NCBI GenBank assembly: GCA_024654625.1 | Contig: JANLHB010000035.1 | Span: 1 to 46,064 of the forward strand | Direction of reading: 5' to 3' | Length of the DNA: 46,064 nt | Origin: Patescibacteria group bacterium | GTDB taxonomy: Bacteria > Patescibacteriota > Minisyncoccia > GCA-002772825 | Shown here: piece by piece, positions 38,870 to 46,064 of the stretch | Layout of the letters: each line of letters opens with the position of its first letter | Position numbering within the stretch: the first letter of the stretch is position 1 | Translations under genes and position numbers: made by a program | Notes under the pieces: generated by a model | Databases searched by the model: none | Told to the model about the DNA's origin: nothing | What the model saw: only the letters and a program-made list of their open reading frames with translations

Positions 38870-40321
38870 ATGGCAAAAAATGAAGTTATAATTAGATTTG
38901 ATGATGTGTCCTTTGAATACGGGCATAATAACCCCATCTTAGATGAGGTGAGCTTTCCTATTAGAAGAGGGTCAAAGATTACACTAATGGGGCAAAATGG
39001 AGCTGGTAAGAGTACAATCTTCCGGCTTGTTGAAGGCGAACTTAAGCCTGAGTCGGGTTCTATTCATATTGCGCCAAGAGTTAGTATCGCTTCTTCTAAG
39101 CAAGTTATCCCGCGCGAAGAGATGGATTTGACGATAAGAGAATTTTTTGAAAAACGCTTCCAAGAGAAAGTGTATGACATCGACCCGAGGATTGACGCTG
39201 TTCTCGATGTGGTTAATTTAAACATTCCGCATAAGCGTATTGTTAAGTCTTTTTCCGGCGGACAACAGGCTCGCCTTCTTATGGCGGGGGCTTTGATCCA
39301 AAACCCGGACATACTTCTCTTAGACGAACCTACTAATAATTTAGATAAAGAAGGGATTGCCCACTTAACAAAATTTTTGATTGATTATAAGAAGACCTGT
39401 ATCGTCATCTCCCATGACGCCGACTTCTTAAATGCTTTCACCCATGGAGTTTTGTACCTAGATGTTTTCACTCGCAAGGTTGAACAGTATGTTGGAAATT
39501 ATTTTGATTTAGTGGCAGAGATATCCGCAAAAATTGAAAAAGAGAATAAGAAGAACGCGCAACTGGCAAAAGAGATACAAGAGAATAAAGATAAGGCGAA
39601 TTTCTTCGCTAATAAAGGCGGACAGATGAGATTGGTTGCTAAAAAGATGAGAGAGAAGGCCGAAGAAATGGAAGAGGCTAAGGTGGATGTAAGAAAAGAA
39701 GATAGGACTATTCGTTCATTTGCGATTCCTTGTCAGCCTGATATTGTAGGAGAGATTTTAAATATATCGTCGTATAATGTCATAAAGAATCATAAACCCG
39801 CAGAACACAAAGCCAAGATTTCTCTAAAAAAGAATCAGCATCTATTATTGACGGGGCCTAATGGCATAGGCAAGAGTACTTTGCTTGAAGTTATCGCTTC
39901 ATGGAAAGCGAAAGGCGCTAAGATTATGCAAGGTGTAAAAGTCGGCTATTATAGACAGGATTTTTCCACCCTCAACTTTGAGGATACCGTATATGAGGCG
40001 CTCGCAAGCGTGATGGAAAAAGTGGTTGAAGAAAATCTGCGCGCGGTTGCCTCCGGTTTCCTTATTGGAGATGATATTATAAATGTGAAGATTGGCAGGT
40101 TATCTGAGGGACAGAAAGGATTAGTCGCTTTCGCTCAGCTTGTCTTACAAAAACCCGGTCTTCTTATCCTTGATGAGCCTACTAACCACATTAACTTTAG
40201 GCATATACCTGTTATTGCGAATGCATTAAACAGGTATGAAGGAGCGATGGTGTTGGTAAGTCACGTACCCGAGTTTGTGAGTCAGATTAGGATTGACGAG
40301 ACATTAGACTTAAGTAAATAA
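38870..40321 (+). CDS. ABC-F ATPase (translation factor type)
   Basis: The 483-residue protein has two ABC domains and no membrane region. Domain 1 has GQNGAGKST, SFSGGQQARL and LLLDEPTNNLD; domain 2 has GPNGIGKST, RLSEGQKGLV and LILDEPTNHIN. A charged, probably helical linker (about 215-275) lies between them. ABC-F proteins such as EttA and Uup bind the ribosomal E site and affect stalled or initiating ribosomes. The signature of domain 2 is SEGQ rather than SGGQ. Which ABC-F subgroup applies is unclear. Confidence 0.9.
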   Translation: MAKNEVIIRFDDVSFEYGHNNPILDEVSFPIRRGSKITLMGQNGAGKSTIFRLVEGELKPESGSIHIAPRVSIASSKQVIPREEMDLTIREFFEKRFQEKVYDIDPRIDAVLDVVNLNIPHKRIVKSFSGGQQARLLMAGALIQNPDILLLDEPTNNLDKEGIAHLTKFLIDYKKTCIVISHDADFLNAFTHGVLYLDVFTRKVEQYVGNYFDLVAEISAKIEKENKKNAQLAKEIQENKDKANFFANKGGQMRLVAKKMREKAEEMEEAKVDVRKEDRTIRSFAIPCQPDIVGEILNISSYNVIKNHKPAEHKAKISLKKNQHLLLTGPNGIGKSTLLEVIASWKAKGAKIMQGVKVGYYRQDFSTLNFEDTVYEALASVMEKVVEENLRAVASGFLIGDDIINVKIGRLSEGQKGLVAFAQLVLQKPGLLILDEPTNHINFRHIPVIANALNRYEGAMVLVSHVPEFVSQIRIDETLDLSK

Positions 40322-40324
40322 TTT

Positions 40325-40654
40325 ATGGCGACTTACGAAGATTTTAAAAAAATAGATATTAAGATAGGGAAAATTTTATCTGCGGAGAAAATCCCTGACA
40401 CAGATAAACTTTTGAAGTTGTCAGTTGATTTTGGAGAAGAAGAGTCGAGGACAATTGTTTCGGGTATTGCTTTGCATCACCCGAACGAGCAGGTGCTAGT
40501 TGGTAAAAAATGCGCTTTTGTCACTAACCTTGAGCCTAGAGTCATCCGCGGGGTGGAAAGTAATGGCATGGTACTGGCAGTCATCTCGGGGGATAACAAC
40601 TTTTCTTTACTTGAGACTCAAGATAATATACTTGAGGGTTCAAAAGTAGGGTAA
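40325..40654 (+). CDS. tRNA-binding domain protein (MetRS C-terminal/CsaA-like)
   Basis: The 109-residue product is a stand-alone OB-fold tRNA-binding domain: FKKIDIKIGKILSAEKIPDT, DKLLKLSVDFGEE, VSGIALHH, FVTNLEPRVIRGVESNGMVL. It resembles the C-terminal dimerisation domain of methionyl-tRNA synthetase and CsaA or Trbp111. It starts 3 bases after the ABC-F stop, so the two are cotranscribed. It may aid MetRS or act as a tRNA chaperone. Confidence 0.85.
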   Translation: MATYEDFKKIDIKIGKILSAEKIPDTDKLLKLSVDFGEEESRTIVSGIALHHPNEQVLVGKKCAFVTNLEPRVIRGVESNGMVLAVISGDNNFSLLETQDNILEGSKVG

Positions 40655-40728
40655 TCTTGTAAACTAGGTGAAGTTTTCAGTATTTCTAACTTATACACAT
40701 TTTTATTTTGCATATATTTTAATTATTG

Positions 40729-40734
40729 TATAAT
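40729..40734 (+). promoter_or_regulatory. -10 box of the nirK-like gene
   Basis: TATAAT ends 9 bases before ATG 40744. A frame extension from TTG 40726 reads directly through this box, so that start is wrong. Confidence 0.6.
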
Positions 40735-40743
40735 AAAAATATT

Positions 40744-41970
40744 ATGTGGGAAATATTGACTCTTATAAGATTTGTAATCATTCAAGGTTTCGGCCTTTTT
40801 ATTGTGATCCTCGTTGCGGGGATATTTTTATTTTTAGTTTTAAGAAAGCTCCATTCGCTTAGGGATGCGATACTTCTTTTTATAATATTTTTCGGGGCAT
40901 TTATTTTTCTTTATGTGCCGCAAGGGCTTCCCAACTCTATACAATATCCATTTTCTCTTACTTCATTTGGTCCGGCAGACGGGCCCGTGTTGCCGCTTGG
41001 CAATGTAATAAAATTCTTCAAAGAGATTGATAATATGGAGCATGTTTCAGATATCGCTCGCGACCCGAATGATATTCCCCCTCCGATAATTCGGACAGAG
41101 CCGGAGGCAGTAAAAATCAATTTGGAGACAAAGGAGGTTATTGCCGAGATGGCTCCCGGTATTGTTATGAATTACTGGACTTTTGATGGTAAAATACCAG
41201 GTCCCTTTCTTCGCGTAAAACAAGGAGATACAGTGGAGTTGACTCTTAAGAATAATTTATCAAGTCTTCACCATCATAATATAGACCTTCATGCTGTCAC
41301 TGGTCCAGGCGGGGGAGCTACTCTTACAGATGTCGCTCCGGGAGAATCAAAAACAATGGTTTTTAAAGCCTTAAATCCCGGGTTATATGTGTATCATTGC
41401 GCTACGGCTAATGTGCCAAGTCATATGACTCATGGAATGTACGGACTAATCTTGGTAGAGCCGGAGGAGGGACTGCCTTTAGTTGATAAAGAGTTTTATG
41501 TAATGCAAGGGGAGTTTTATACAAGTGGCGCTCTTGGCAAGAGGGGTTTGCAGATTTTTGACGGCAAGGCGATGATAGATAGCCGTCCTCAGTATATTGT
41601 TTTCAATGGTAAGACTAAATCGCTGATTGATAATATGAATGCCGAGGTAGGAGATACTGTAAGATTATTTGTCGGTAATGGCGGGGTTAATCTCACTTCA
41701 TCGTTTCATGTCATCGGTGAAATATTTGACCGTGTCTATCCTGAAGGGGCAATAGGATCTCTGCCTCATAATAATATTCAGACAACTCTTGTGCCGGCAG
41801 GTGGCGCAGTTATTACAGAATTTGATTTACAGGTTCCCGGCAAATTTATTCTTGTAGATCATGCTTTGTCTCGCTTAGACCGAGGGCTATGGGGCTTCTT
41901 AAATGTCTCCGGAGAAAATAATCCTGAGATATTTAACGGGGATTATGATGATACTCAGCGTGGACATTAA
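40744..41970 (+). CDS. nirK: Membrane-anchored copper nitrite reductase (NirK-like)
   Basis: The 408-residue protein begins with two transmembrane helices (about 5-33 and 43-62), followed by two cupredoxin domains. All NirK ligands align by motif. Type 1 copper: H178, C219, H227, M232. Type 2 copper: H183, H218, H373. Catalytic Asp181 (HHHNIDLHAVTG) and His322 (FHVIG) are also present. NirK reduces nitrite to nitric oxide. The loop after C219 is one residue shorter than in classical NirK. The N-terminal two-helix anchor replaces the usual secretion signal. An FAD-linked dehydrogenase gene follows within 26 bases. A different multicopper activity cannot be excluded. Confidence 0.85.
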   Translation: MWEILTLIRFVIIQGFGLFIVILVAGIFLFLVLRKLHSLRDAILLFIIFFGAFIFLYVPQGLPNSIQYPFSLTSFGPADGPVLPLGNVIKFFKEIDNMEHVSDIARDPNDIPPPIIRTEPEAVKINLETKEVIAEMAPGIVMNYWTFDGKIPGPFLRVKQGDTVELTLKNNLSSLHHHNIDLHAVTGPGGGATLTDVAPGESKTMVFKALNPGLYVYHCATANVPSHMTHGMYGLILVEPEEGLPLVDKEFYVMQGEFYTSGALGKRGLQIFDGKAMIDSRPQYIVFNGKTKSLIDNMNAEVGDTVRLFVGNGGVNLTSSFHVIGEIFDRVYPEGAIGSLPHNNIQTTLVPAGGAVITEFDLQVPGKFILVDHALSRLDRGLWGFLNVSGENNPEIFNGDYDDTQRGH

Positions 41971-41996
41971 CATCTTCGTCTCAAACATCAATTAAA

Positions 41997-43649
41997 ATGG
42001 ATTATAAAGAGTGTTTAAAACAAATAAAAAAATTTGTTCGCGGTGATGTCTGTGCCAGTGAAGAAGTGCTTAATGAATATAGCCGTGATACAAGCTTATT
42101 TAAAATACGTCCTGAGTTTGTAATCTTTCCTAAAGATATGAAAGATATAAAAAATCTGGTAAATTTTGCCGTAGAAGAAAGAAAAAAAGGTCATAATATC
42201 TCTCTTACTGCTCGTTCAGCTGGCACAGATATGACAGGAGGTCCGCTTTCTGATTCTATTGTTTTGGGTTTTACTAAATATTTTAACCATATAAAAAAGA
42301 TTGGAAGAGATTACGCCATTACAGAACCCGGCGTTTTTTATCGTGAGTTTGAGAAAAAGACTTTAAAACATAATTTACTTTTACCTTGTTATACTGCTTC
42401 GCGTGAACTTTGCGCTATTGGTGGAATGATTGCAAACAACTCCGGAGGAGAAAAGACCCTGGCTTATGGAAAGATGGAAAATTATGTGGAAGAATTGAAA
42501 GTTATTTTGTCAGACGGTAATGAATATAGTTTCTCGGCTTTAACTTTGTCTAAGCTAAAAGAAAAAAAGAAACTTAAAACATTTGAAGGAGGACTATATA
42601 AGAAAGTGTTTAAACTTATTGATAACAATTATGATTTACTCCAAAGGGCTAAGCCTCAGGTTGCGAAAAATTCCGCAGGATATTATCTGTGGAATGTATA
42701 TGATAAGGAAAAAGGGATTTTTGATCTTACTAAATTGATAGTCGGCTCTCAAGGGACTTTAGGGATAGTGACTGAGGCAAAATTAAAACTTATAAAGCCC
42801 AGGAAATCATCTCGTCTTCTTGTTATAATGCTTAAAGATATGGCTCCTTTGGCGCAAGTGATAAATAAAGTGCTTGAATATAAGCCGGATAGTTTTGAGT
42901 CTTATGACGACCATACTTTTAAAGTGGCGATAAAACTTTTTCCGTTTATTTTAAAGCGTCTTAGCGGGAATATGTTTCGCCTTGCTTTTGACCTCTTGCC
43001 TGAATTTCTTATGTTTCTCACTGGCGGAGTGCCTAAGATGGTGCTAATCGCGGAGTTTTCCGCTGATACTGACAAGGAGGCTTTGGCTAAGGCGGCAGAA
43101 GCGCAGGAAAGTTTAGAAAATTTTGGCTTAAAAACTAAAGTTACAAAGACGGAAAGAGAAGCAAAAAAATTTTGGACATTTAGAAGAGAGAGTTTCAACT
43201 TGCTACGGCAACATATGAAGAAGCTGCGCACAGCGCCTTTTATTGAAGATATTTCTGTAAAACCGGAAGTATTGCCGGAATTTTTGCCTAAATTAAATAA
43301 TCTTTTAAGCCGTTACGATATAATCTATACGGTTGCAGGGCATGTGGGAGACGGCAATTTCCATATTATACCGCTTATGGATTTCTCTAACCCGGAGTCG
43401 GTAAATATAATAAAGAATCTTTCAAAAGAAGTTTATAAATTGGTGATTAAGTATAAGGGCTCTATAACTGGCGAGCATAATGACGGACTAATCCGCACCC
43501 CATATCTTAAAATGATGTACGGAAAAGAGGTGTGTAATATATTTGAAGAGATAAAGGATATTTTCGACCCTAACGGCATTTTTAATCCGAAGAAGAAAGT
43601 AAGAGGCAGTCTTGATTATGCTATGGATCATATAGATAAAAAGCGTTAA
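41997..43649 (+). CDS. FAD-linked oxidase, GlcD/D-lactate dehydrogenase type
   Basis: The 550-residue flavoprotein has a PCMH FAD-binding domain (LTARSAGTDMTGGPLSDSIV, ITEPGVFYREFE, AIGGMIANNSGGEKTLAYGK, GSQGTLGIVTEAKLKL). A C-terminal FAD-oxidase domain follows (GHVGDGNFHIIPLMD, ITGEHNDGLIRTPYLKMMYG, FDPNGIFNPKKK). The family oxidises D-lactate, glycolate or other 2-hydroxy acids and passes electrons to quinones or cytochromes. No Fe-S cluster domain is fused. It is 26 bases downstream of the NirK-like gene and is followed by a bidirectional terminator. Substrate and acceptor are unknown. Confidence 0.85.
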   Translation: MDYKECLKQIKKFVRGDVCASEEVLNEYSRDTSLFKIRPEFVIFPKDMKDIKNLVNFAVEERKKGHNISLTARSAGTDMTGGPLSDSIVLGFTKYFNHIKKIGRDYAITEPGVFYREFEKKTLKHNLLLPCYTASRELCAIGGMIANNSGGEKTLAYGKMENYVEELKVILSDGNEYSFSALTLSKLKEKKKLKTFEGGLYKKVFKLIDNNYDLLQRAKPQVAKNSAGYYLWNVYDKEKGIFDLTKLIVGSQGTLGIVTEAKLKLIKPRKSSRLLVIMLKDMAPLAQVINKVLEYKPDSFESYDDHTFKVAIKLFPFILKRLSGNMFRLAFDLLPEFLMFLTGGVPKMVLIAEFSADTDKEALAKAAEAQESLENFGLKTKVTKTEREAKKFWTFRRESFNLLRQHMKKLRTAPFIEDISVKPEVLPEFLPKLNNLLSRYDIIYTVAGHVGDGNFHIIPLMDFSNPESVNIIKNLSKEVYKLVIKYKGSITGEHNDGLIRTPYLKMMYGKEVCNIFEEIKDIFDPNGIFNPKKKVRGSLDYAMDHIDKKR

Positions 43650-43652
43650 ACT

Positions 43653-43686
43653 AAAAAAATAATCGGCGGTTACCGATTATTTTTTT
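43653..43686. terminator. Bidirectional terminator
   Basis: A run of seven A, TAATCGG, a six-base loop, then CCGATTA and a T run form a symmetrical A-hairpin-T structure. It lies between the convergent FAD-oxidase and LOG-family genes and can serve both strands. Confidence 0.9.
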
Positions 43687-43701
43687 AGTTTTAGTTTTAG
43701 T

Positions 43702-44412
43702 TTACTCGTCTCTCATCGGGGCCCTTTTTATAATTTTTAGAATTTCTTTCTCGTCATCAATGATCTTATAGAGAGAGAAATCCCTTTTATCAATAGTCTT
43801 ATATTTTTCAAAGAGATGTTCGCGGATAAATTTATCAAGCGGTTTCCAGAATTCGCTTCCTACAAGCACAATCGGCACTTTCGGTATTTTATTTGTTTGG
43901 ACAAGCGTTAATATTTCAAAAAATTCATCCATCGTGCCATATCCTCCCGGGAAGTAAAGATATGCCTCAGCAGAAAATGAAAGAGCCACTTTCCTGCTGA
44001 AGAAATAATAAAAGCTTTGTGATTTGGTGACATAAGGATTAAGTACCTGCTCATAAGGAAGCTGGATATTGAAGCCGAGTGACGGTCCTCCTATGTTGTA
44101 GGCGCCATGGTTTGCCGCTTCCATTATCCCCGGACCTCCGCCGGTTACAACAGTATATCCCAGTTTTGATATCTCTTCGGCAAGGTGTATCGCTTTTTGA
44201 TGATATTTATTGTCTTTATTTAATCTTGTTGAGCCGAAGAAAGTCACGGATTTCGGGTAGTGGTTTATAAATTCAAAACCGGCGGTAAACTCTTTACCTA
44301 TGCGAGAGATTCTTTCTTTTGAAGCTTCTAACAATTCTTTTCTTGTATGAGGCAGTCTAGACAGTTTTGCGTCCGGTAGATTTACAAATTTATTTTCTTT
44401 TTCATTTTCCAT
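43702..44412 (-). CDS. LOG-family protein (lysine-decarboxylase-like Rossmann fold)
   Basis: The 236-residue product has the LOG signature motifs GGGPGIMEAANHGAYNIGG and PGGYGTMDEFFEILTLVQ with SVTFFGSTRLN near residue 55. LOG enzymes cleave cytokinin-type nucleotides to release the free base and ribose-5-phosphate; bacterial relatives often act on nucleotide monophosphates. The exact substrate is unknown. No signal peptide is seen. It is convergent with the FAD oxidase and divergent from zwf. Confidence 0.88.
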   Translation of the reverse strand: MENEKENKFVNLPDAKLSRLPHTRKELLEASKERISRIGKEFTAGFEFINHYPKSVTFFGSTRLNKDNKYHQKAIHLAEEISKLGYTVVTGGGPGIMEAANHGAYNIGGPSLGFNIQLPYEQVLNPYVTKSQSFYYFFSRKVALSFSAEAYLYFPGGYGTMDEFFEILTLVQTNKIPKVPIVLVGSEFWKPLDKFIREHLFEKYKTIDKRDFSLYKIIDDEKEILKIIKRAPMRDE

Positions 44413-44504
44413 ATGGATAATATAATAACATATAATTTATAAAGTGAAAAATCCTGCTGTTTGGTGGCGTTTTTCATTTTGTAGTGTATTATATTGTTAT
44501 AATT

Positions 44505-45965
44505 ATGAAAATAGATGAAACTAAAAATATTCCCACAGTGTTTGTAATATTTGGAGCGACTGGCGATCTTATGAAGAAGAAAATAGCCCCCGCTCTTTTT
44601 AACTTATATAGGAAAGATCGTTTGCCTAAGCTTTTTAAAGTCGTAGGCGTTTCGCGGGCTGTTCTTTCTGATGATGATTTTAGAAATCGCGTCGGTGAGA
44701 TATTAAGAAGTCATGGTGTCAAAGAGGATTATATATATCATTCTTTTCTCAGCGTCTTTTCATTTAAGACGGGGCAGTTTAACGATGAAGATAATTATAA
44801 AAATATTGCAAAATATCTTTTAGATATAGATATATCGTGGGGGATATGTTCAAATAAGCTTTTTTATCTTTCGGTTCCGCCGGTAAATTATGAAATGATA
44901 TTAAAGAATCTGGCATCGTCCGGGCTAACTTTACCTTGTTCTCCGGCGGAAGGGTGGACTAGGGTTTTGGTGGAGAAACCTTTTGGCAAAGATTCGGAAA
45001 CGGCAAAGGATTTGGATAATCTTTTAGGAAGGCTTTTTCGTGAAGAGCAGATTTATAGAATAGACCATTATCTTGCCAAGGAGATGCTTCAGAATATTTT
45101 AACTTTCCGATTTTCTAACAATCTTTTTGAAGACAGCTGGCATAAAGATTTTATAGAGAAGATTGAGATTCGCTTGCTGGAAAAAGTCGGCGCAGAAGAG
45201 AGAGGTGAATTTTATGATGGAATAGGAGCTCTTCGTGACGTAGGTCAAAATCATTTACTTCAAATGCTGGCATTGGTGACGATGGACAGCCCTTTAAATT
45301 TTGACTCTAGTTCAATAAGATTAAAACGTTTTGATGTTCTTAAAACATTAAAAATTTTATCAACAGAGGATATAAAAAATTATTCTTACAAGGCTCAGTA
45401 TGAAGGTTATAGGGACATAAAAGGAGTAAAGCCTGATTCCGAAACAGAAACTTATTTCAAGATTCTTTTTTATCTTGATAGTTCTCGTTTCGGCGGAGTG
45501 CCTGTCATAATGGAGAGCGGAAAGCGTATGAAAGAGCAGATAAAAGAGATTATTGTAACTTTTAAACATAAAACTCCTTGTTTATGTCCGCCGGGAATAC
45601 ATTTTAAAAACAGGATAATTTTTGCAGTTGAACCGGAAGAGAAGATATCTATAGAATTTTGGTCAAAGAAACCGGGGCTTGATATGGAAATGGAAAAAAG
45701 AACTTTGGATTTTATTTATAGGAGAAACGGTGAGAGGGCTCAATATGTGGAGGAGTACGAGAAGTTGCTTTTAGATTGCATACTTGGAGATCAGACATTA
45801 TTTGTAAGCACAGACGAAGTTCAATCTATGTGGCGTTTTACTGACGTTATTTTAGATGCGTGGCATAGTAATATTGTTCCCCTTAAGTTTTACAGTCCAG
45901 ATACTGAGGAAGCCAGAGAAGATTCAGACTATATAGATAAAATGATTTCTGTTGATAATCTATAG
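44505..45965 (+). CDS. zwf: Glucose-6-phosphate 1-dehydrogenase
   Basis: The 486-residue enzyme oxidises glucose-6-phosphate to 6-phosphogluconolactone. It has the NAD(P)-binding FGATGDLMKKK near the start, VLVEKPFGKDSETAKDLD and the catalytic RIDHYLAKEM. Length is typical. I start at ATG 44505; the longer GTG frame from 44484 runs through a -10-like TATTAT (44487-44492) that ends 12 bases before the ATG. It links to the PGI/PMI isomerase at 28875 through glucose-6-phosphate. Confidence 0.93.
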   Translation: MKIDETKNIPTVFVIFGATGDLMKKKIAPALFNLYRKDRLPKLFKVVGVSRAVLSDDDFRNRVGEILRSHGVKEDYIYHSFLSVFSFKTGQFNDEDNYKNIAKYLLDIDISWGICSNKLFYLSVPPVNYEMILKNLASSGLTLPCSPAEGWTRVLVEKPFGKDSETAKDLDNLLGRLFREEQIYRIDHYLAKEMLQNILTFRFSNNLFEDSWHKDFIEKIEIRLLEKVGAEERGEFYDGIGALRDVGQNHLLQMLALVTMDSPLNFDSSSIRLKRFDVLKTLKILSTEDIKNYSYKAQYEGYRDIKGVKPDSETETYFKILFYLDSSRFGGVPVIMESGKRMKEQIKEIIVTFKHKTPCLCPPGIHFKNRIIFAVEPEEKISIEFWSKKPGLDMEMEKRTLDFIYRRNGERAQYVEEYEKLLLDCILGDQTLFVSTDEVQSMWRFTDVILDAWHSNIVPLKFYSPDTEEAREDSDYIDKMISVDNL

Positions 45966-46011
45966 TATGAATAAGTTCAGATACATATGAGACTTTAATT
46001 AAGTCTTTAAT

Positions 46012-46064
46012 ATGCGTCAATTTAATATCTTTCGCGGAACAAAAGGATTCATAACAATGTGGGA
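46012..46064 (+). CDS. Possible start of a gene cut by the window end
   Basis: An ATG at 46012 opens a frame MRQFNIFRGTKGFITMW that runs off the window. An AGACTT/AAGTCT stem (45990-46006) lies between it and the zwf stop. Too short to identify. Confidence 0.25.
   Translation, partial: MRQFNIFRGTKGFITMW

Noticed and set aside
1-46064. CRISPR array or cas genes
   Set aside because: No evenly spaced direct repeats and no Cas-like protein are visible. The palindromes are isolated, not arrayed.
1-46064. Alternative genetic code (TGA as Gly)
   Set aside because: TGA acts as a stop for miaA and the IS30 fragment, and core proteins show no in-frame TGA.

Overview
The window looks like a chromosomal segment of a Patescibacteria (Candidate Phyla Radiation) bacterium, most likely a Parcubacteria lineage. 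The grounds are low G+C, dense packing, shortened housekeeping proteins, a rpsP-khpA-trmD block without rimM, and a signal-peptide protein (28238-28780) of a style I associate with Parcubacteria. The assignment is from memory of protein style, not from a search. TAA, TAG and TGA all act as stops, so the code appears standard.

Layout. 1-550: tail of an IS30-family transposase, then a G+C-rich small gene with a consensus promoter, a strong Shine-Dalgarno (SD) sequence and a terminator. 577-3102: an actin-like ATPase and a single-pass membrane protein. 3197-7327: infA-rpmJ-rpsM-rpsK-rpsD-rpoA-rplQ-rplM-rpsI. 7428-11043: grpE-dnaK-dnaJ. 11055-13605: membrane proteins and a class B PBP2 (cell wall). 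13678-17331: lysS converging on miaB-miaA. 17379-18180: small SD-led gene, tRNA-Leu, GIY-YIG nuclease and a broken tRNA-Leu. 18287-21008: parB converging on a RelA/SpoT homologue. 21089-21955: two small SD-led genes and a damaged MNT/HEPN pair. 21994-25109: topA and dprA. 25246-28109: serS, rpsP, khpA, trmD. 28238-31631: surface protein, PGI/PMI isomerase, small membrane peptide, GtrA protein, short dnaX. 31698-33523: VTT-domain protein, EEP phosphohydrolase and an ASCH gene split by an amber codon. 33575-34101: tRNA-Gln with a partial duplicate and repeats. 34175-38793: secreted proteins, HD hydrolase, SemiSWEET, AlkD-like protein, obgE. 38870-45965: ABC-F ATPase, tRNA-binding protein, copper nitrite reductase, FAD-linked dehydrogenase, LOG-family protein, zwf.

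Expression. Two translation styles coexist. Most genes have no SD; a -10-like hexamer ends only 6-12 bases before the ATG at many of them, which implies leaderless or nearly leaderless mRNAs. Five short ORFs (267, 474, 17722 minus, 21089, 21281) instead carry strong SD sequences. They fall in three clusters, each ending in a strong hairpin terminator and each at a junction between gene blocks or beside mobile or decayed sequence. This is the best candidate here for an undescribed class of elements.

Other notable items are a family of perfect G+C-rich palindromes, some inside coding genes (topA zinc finger, miaB); a 39-bp repeat present twice with a hairpin supported by paired changes; a GIY-YIG gene between tRNA-Leu sequences; and a membrane-anchored NirK with all copper ligands beside an FAD-linked dehydrogenase.
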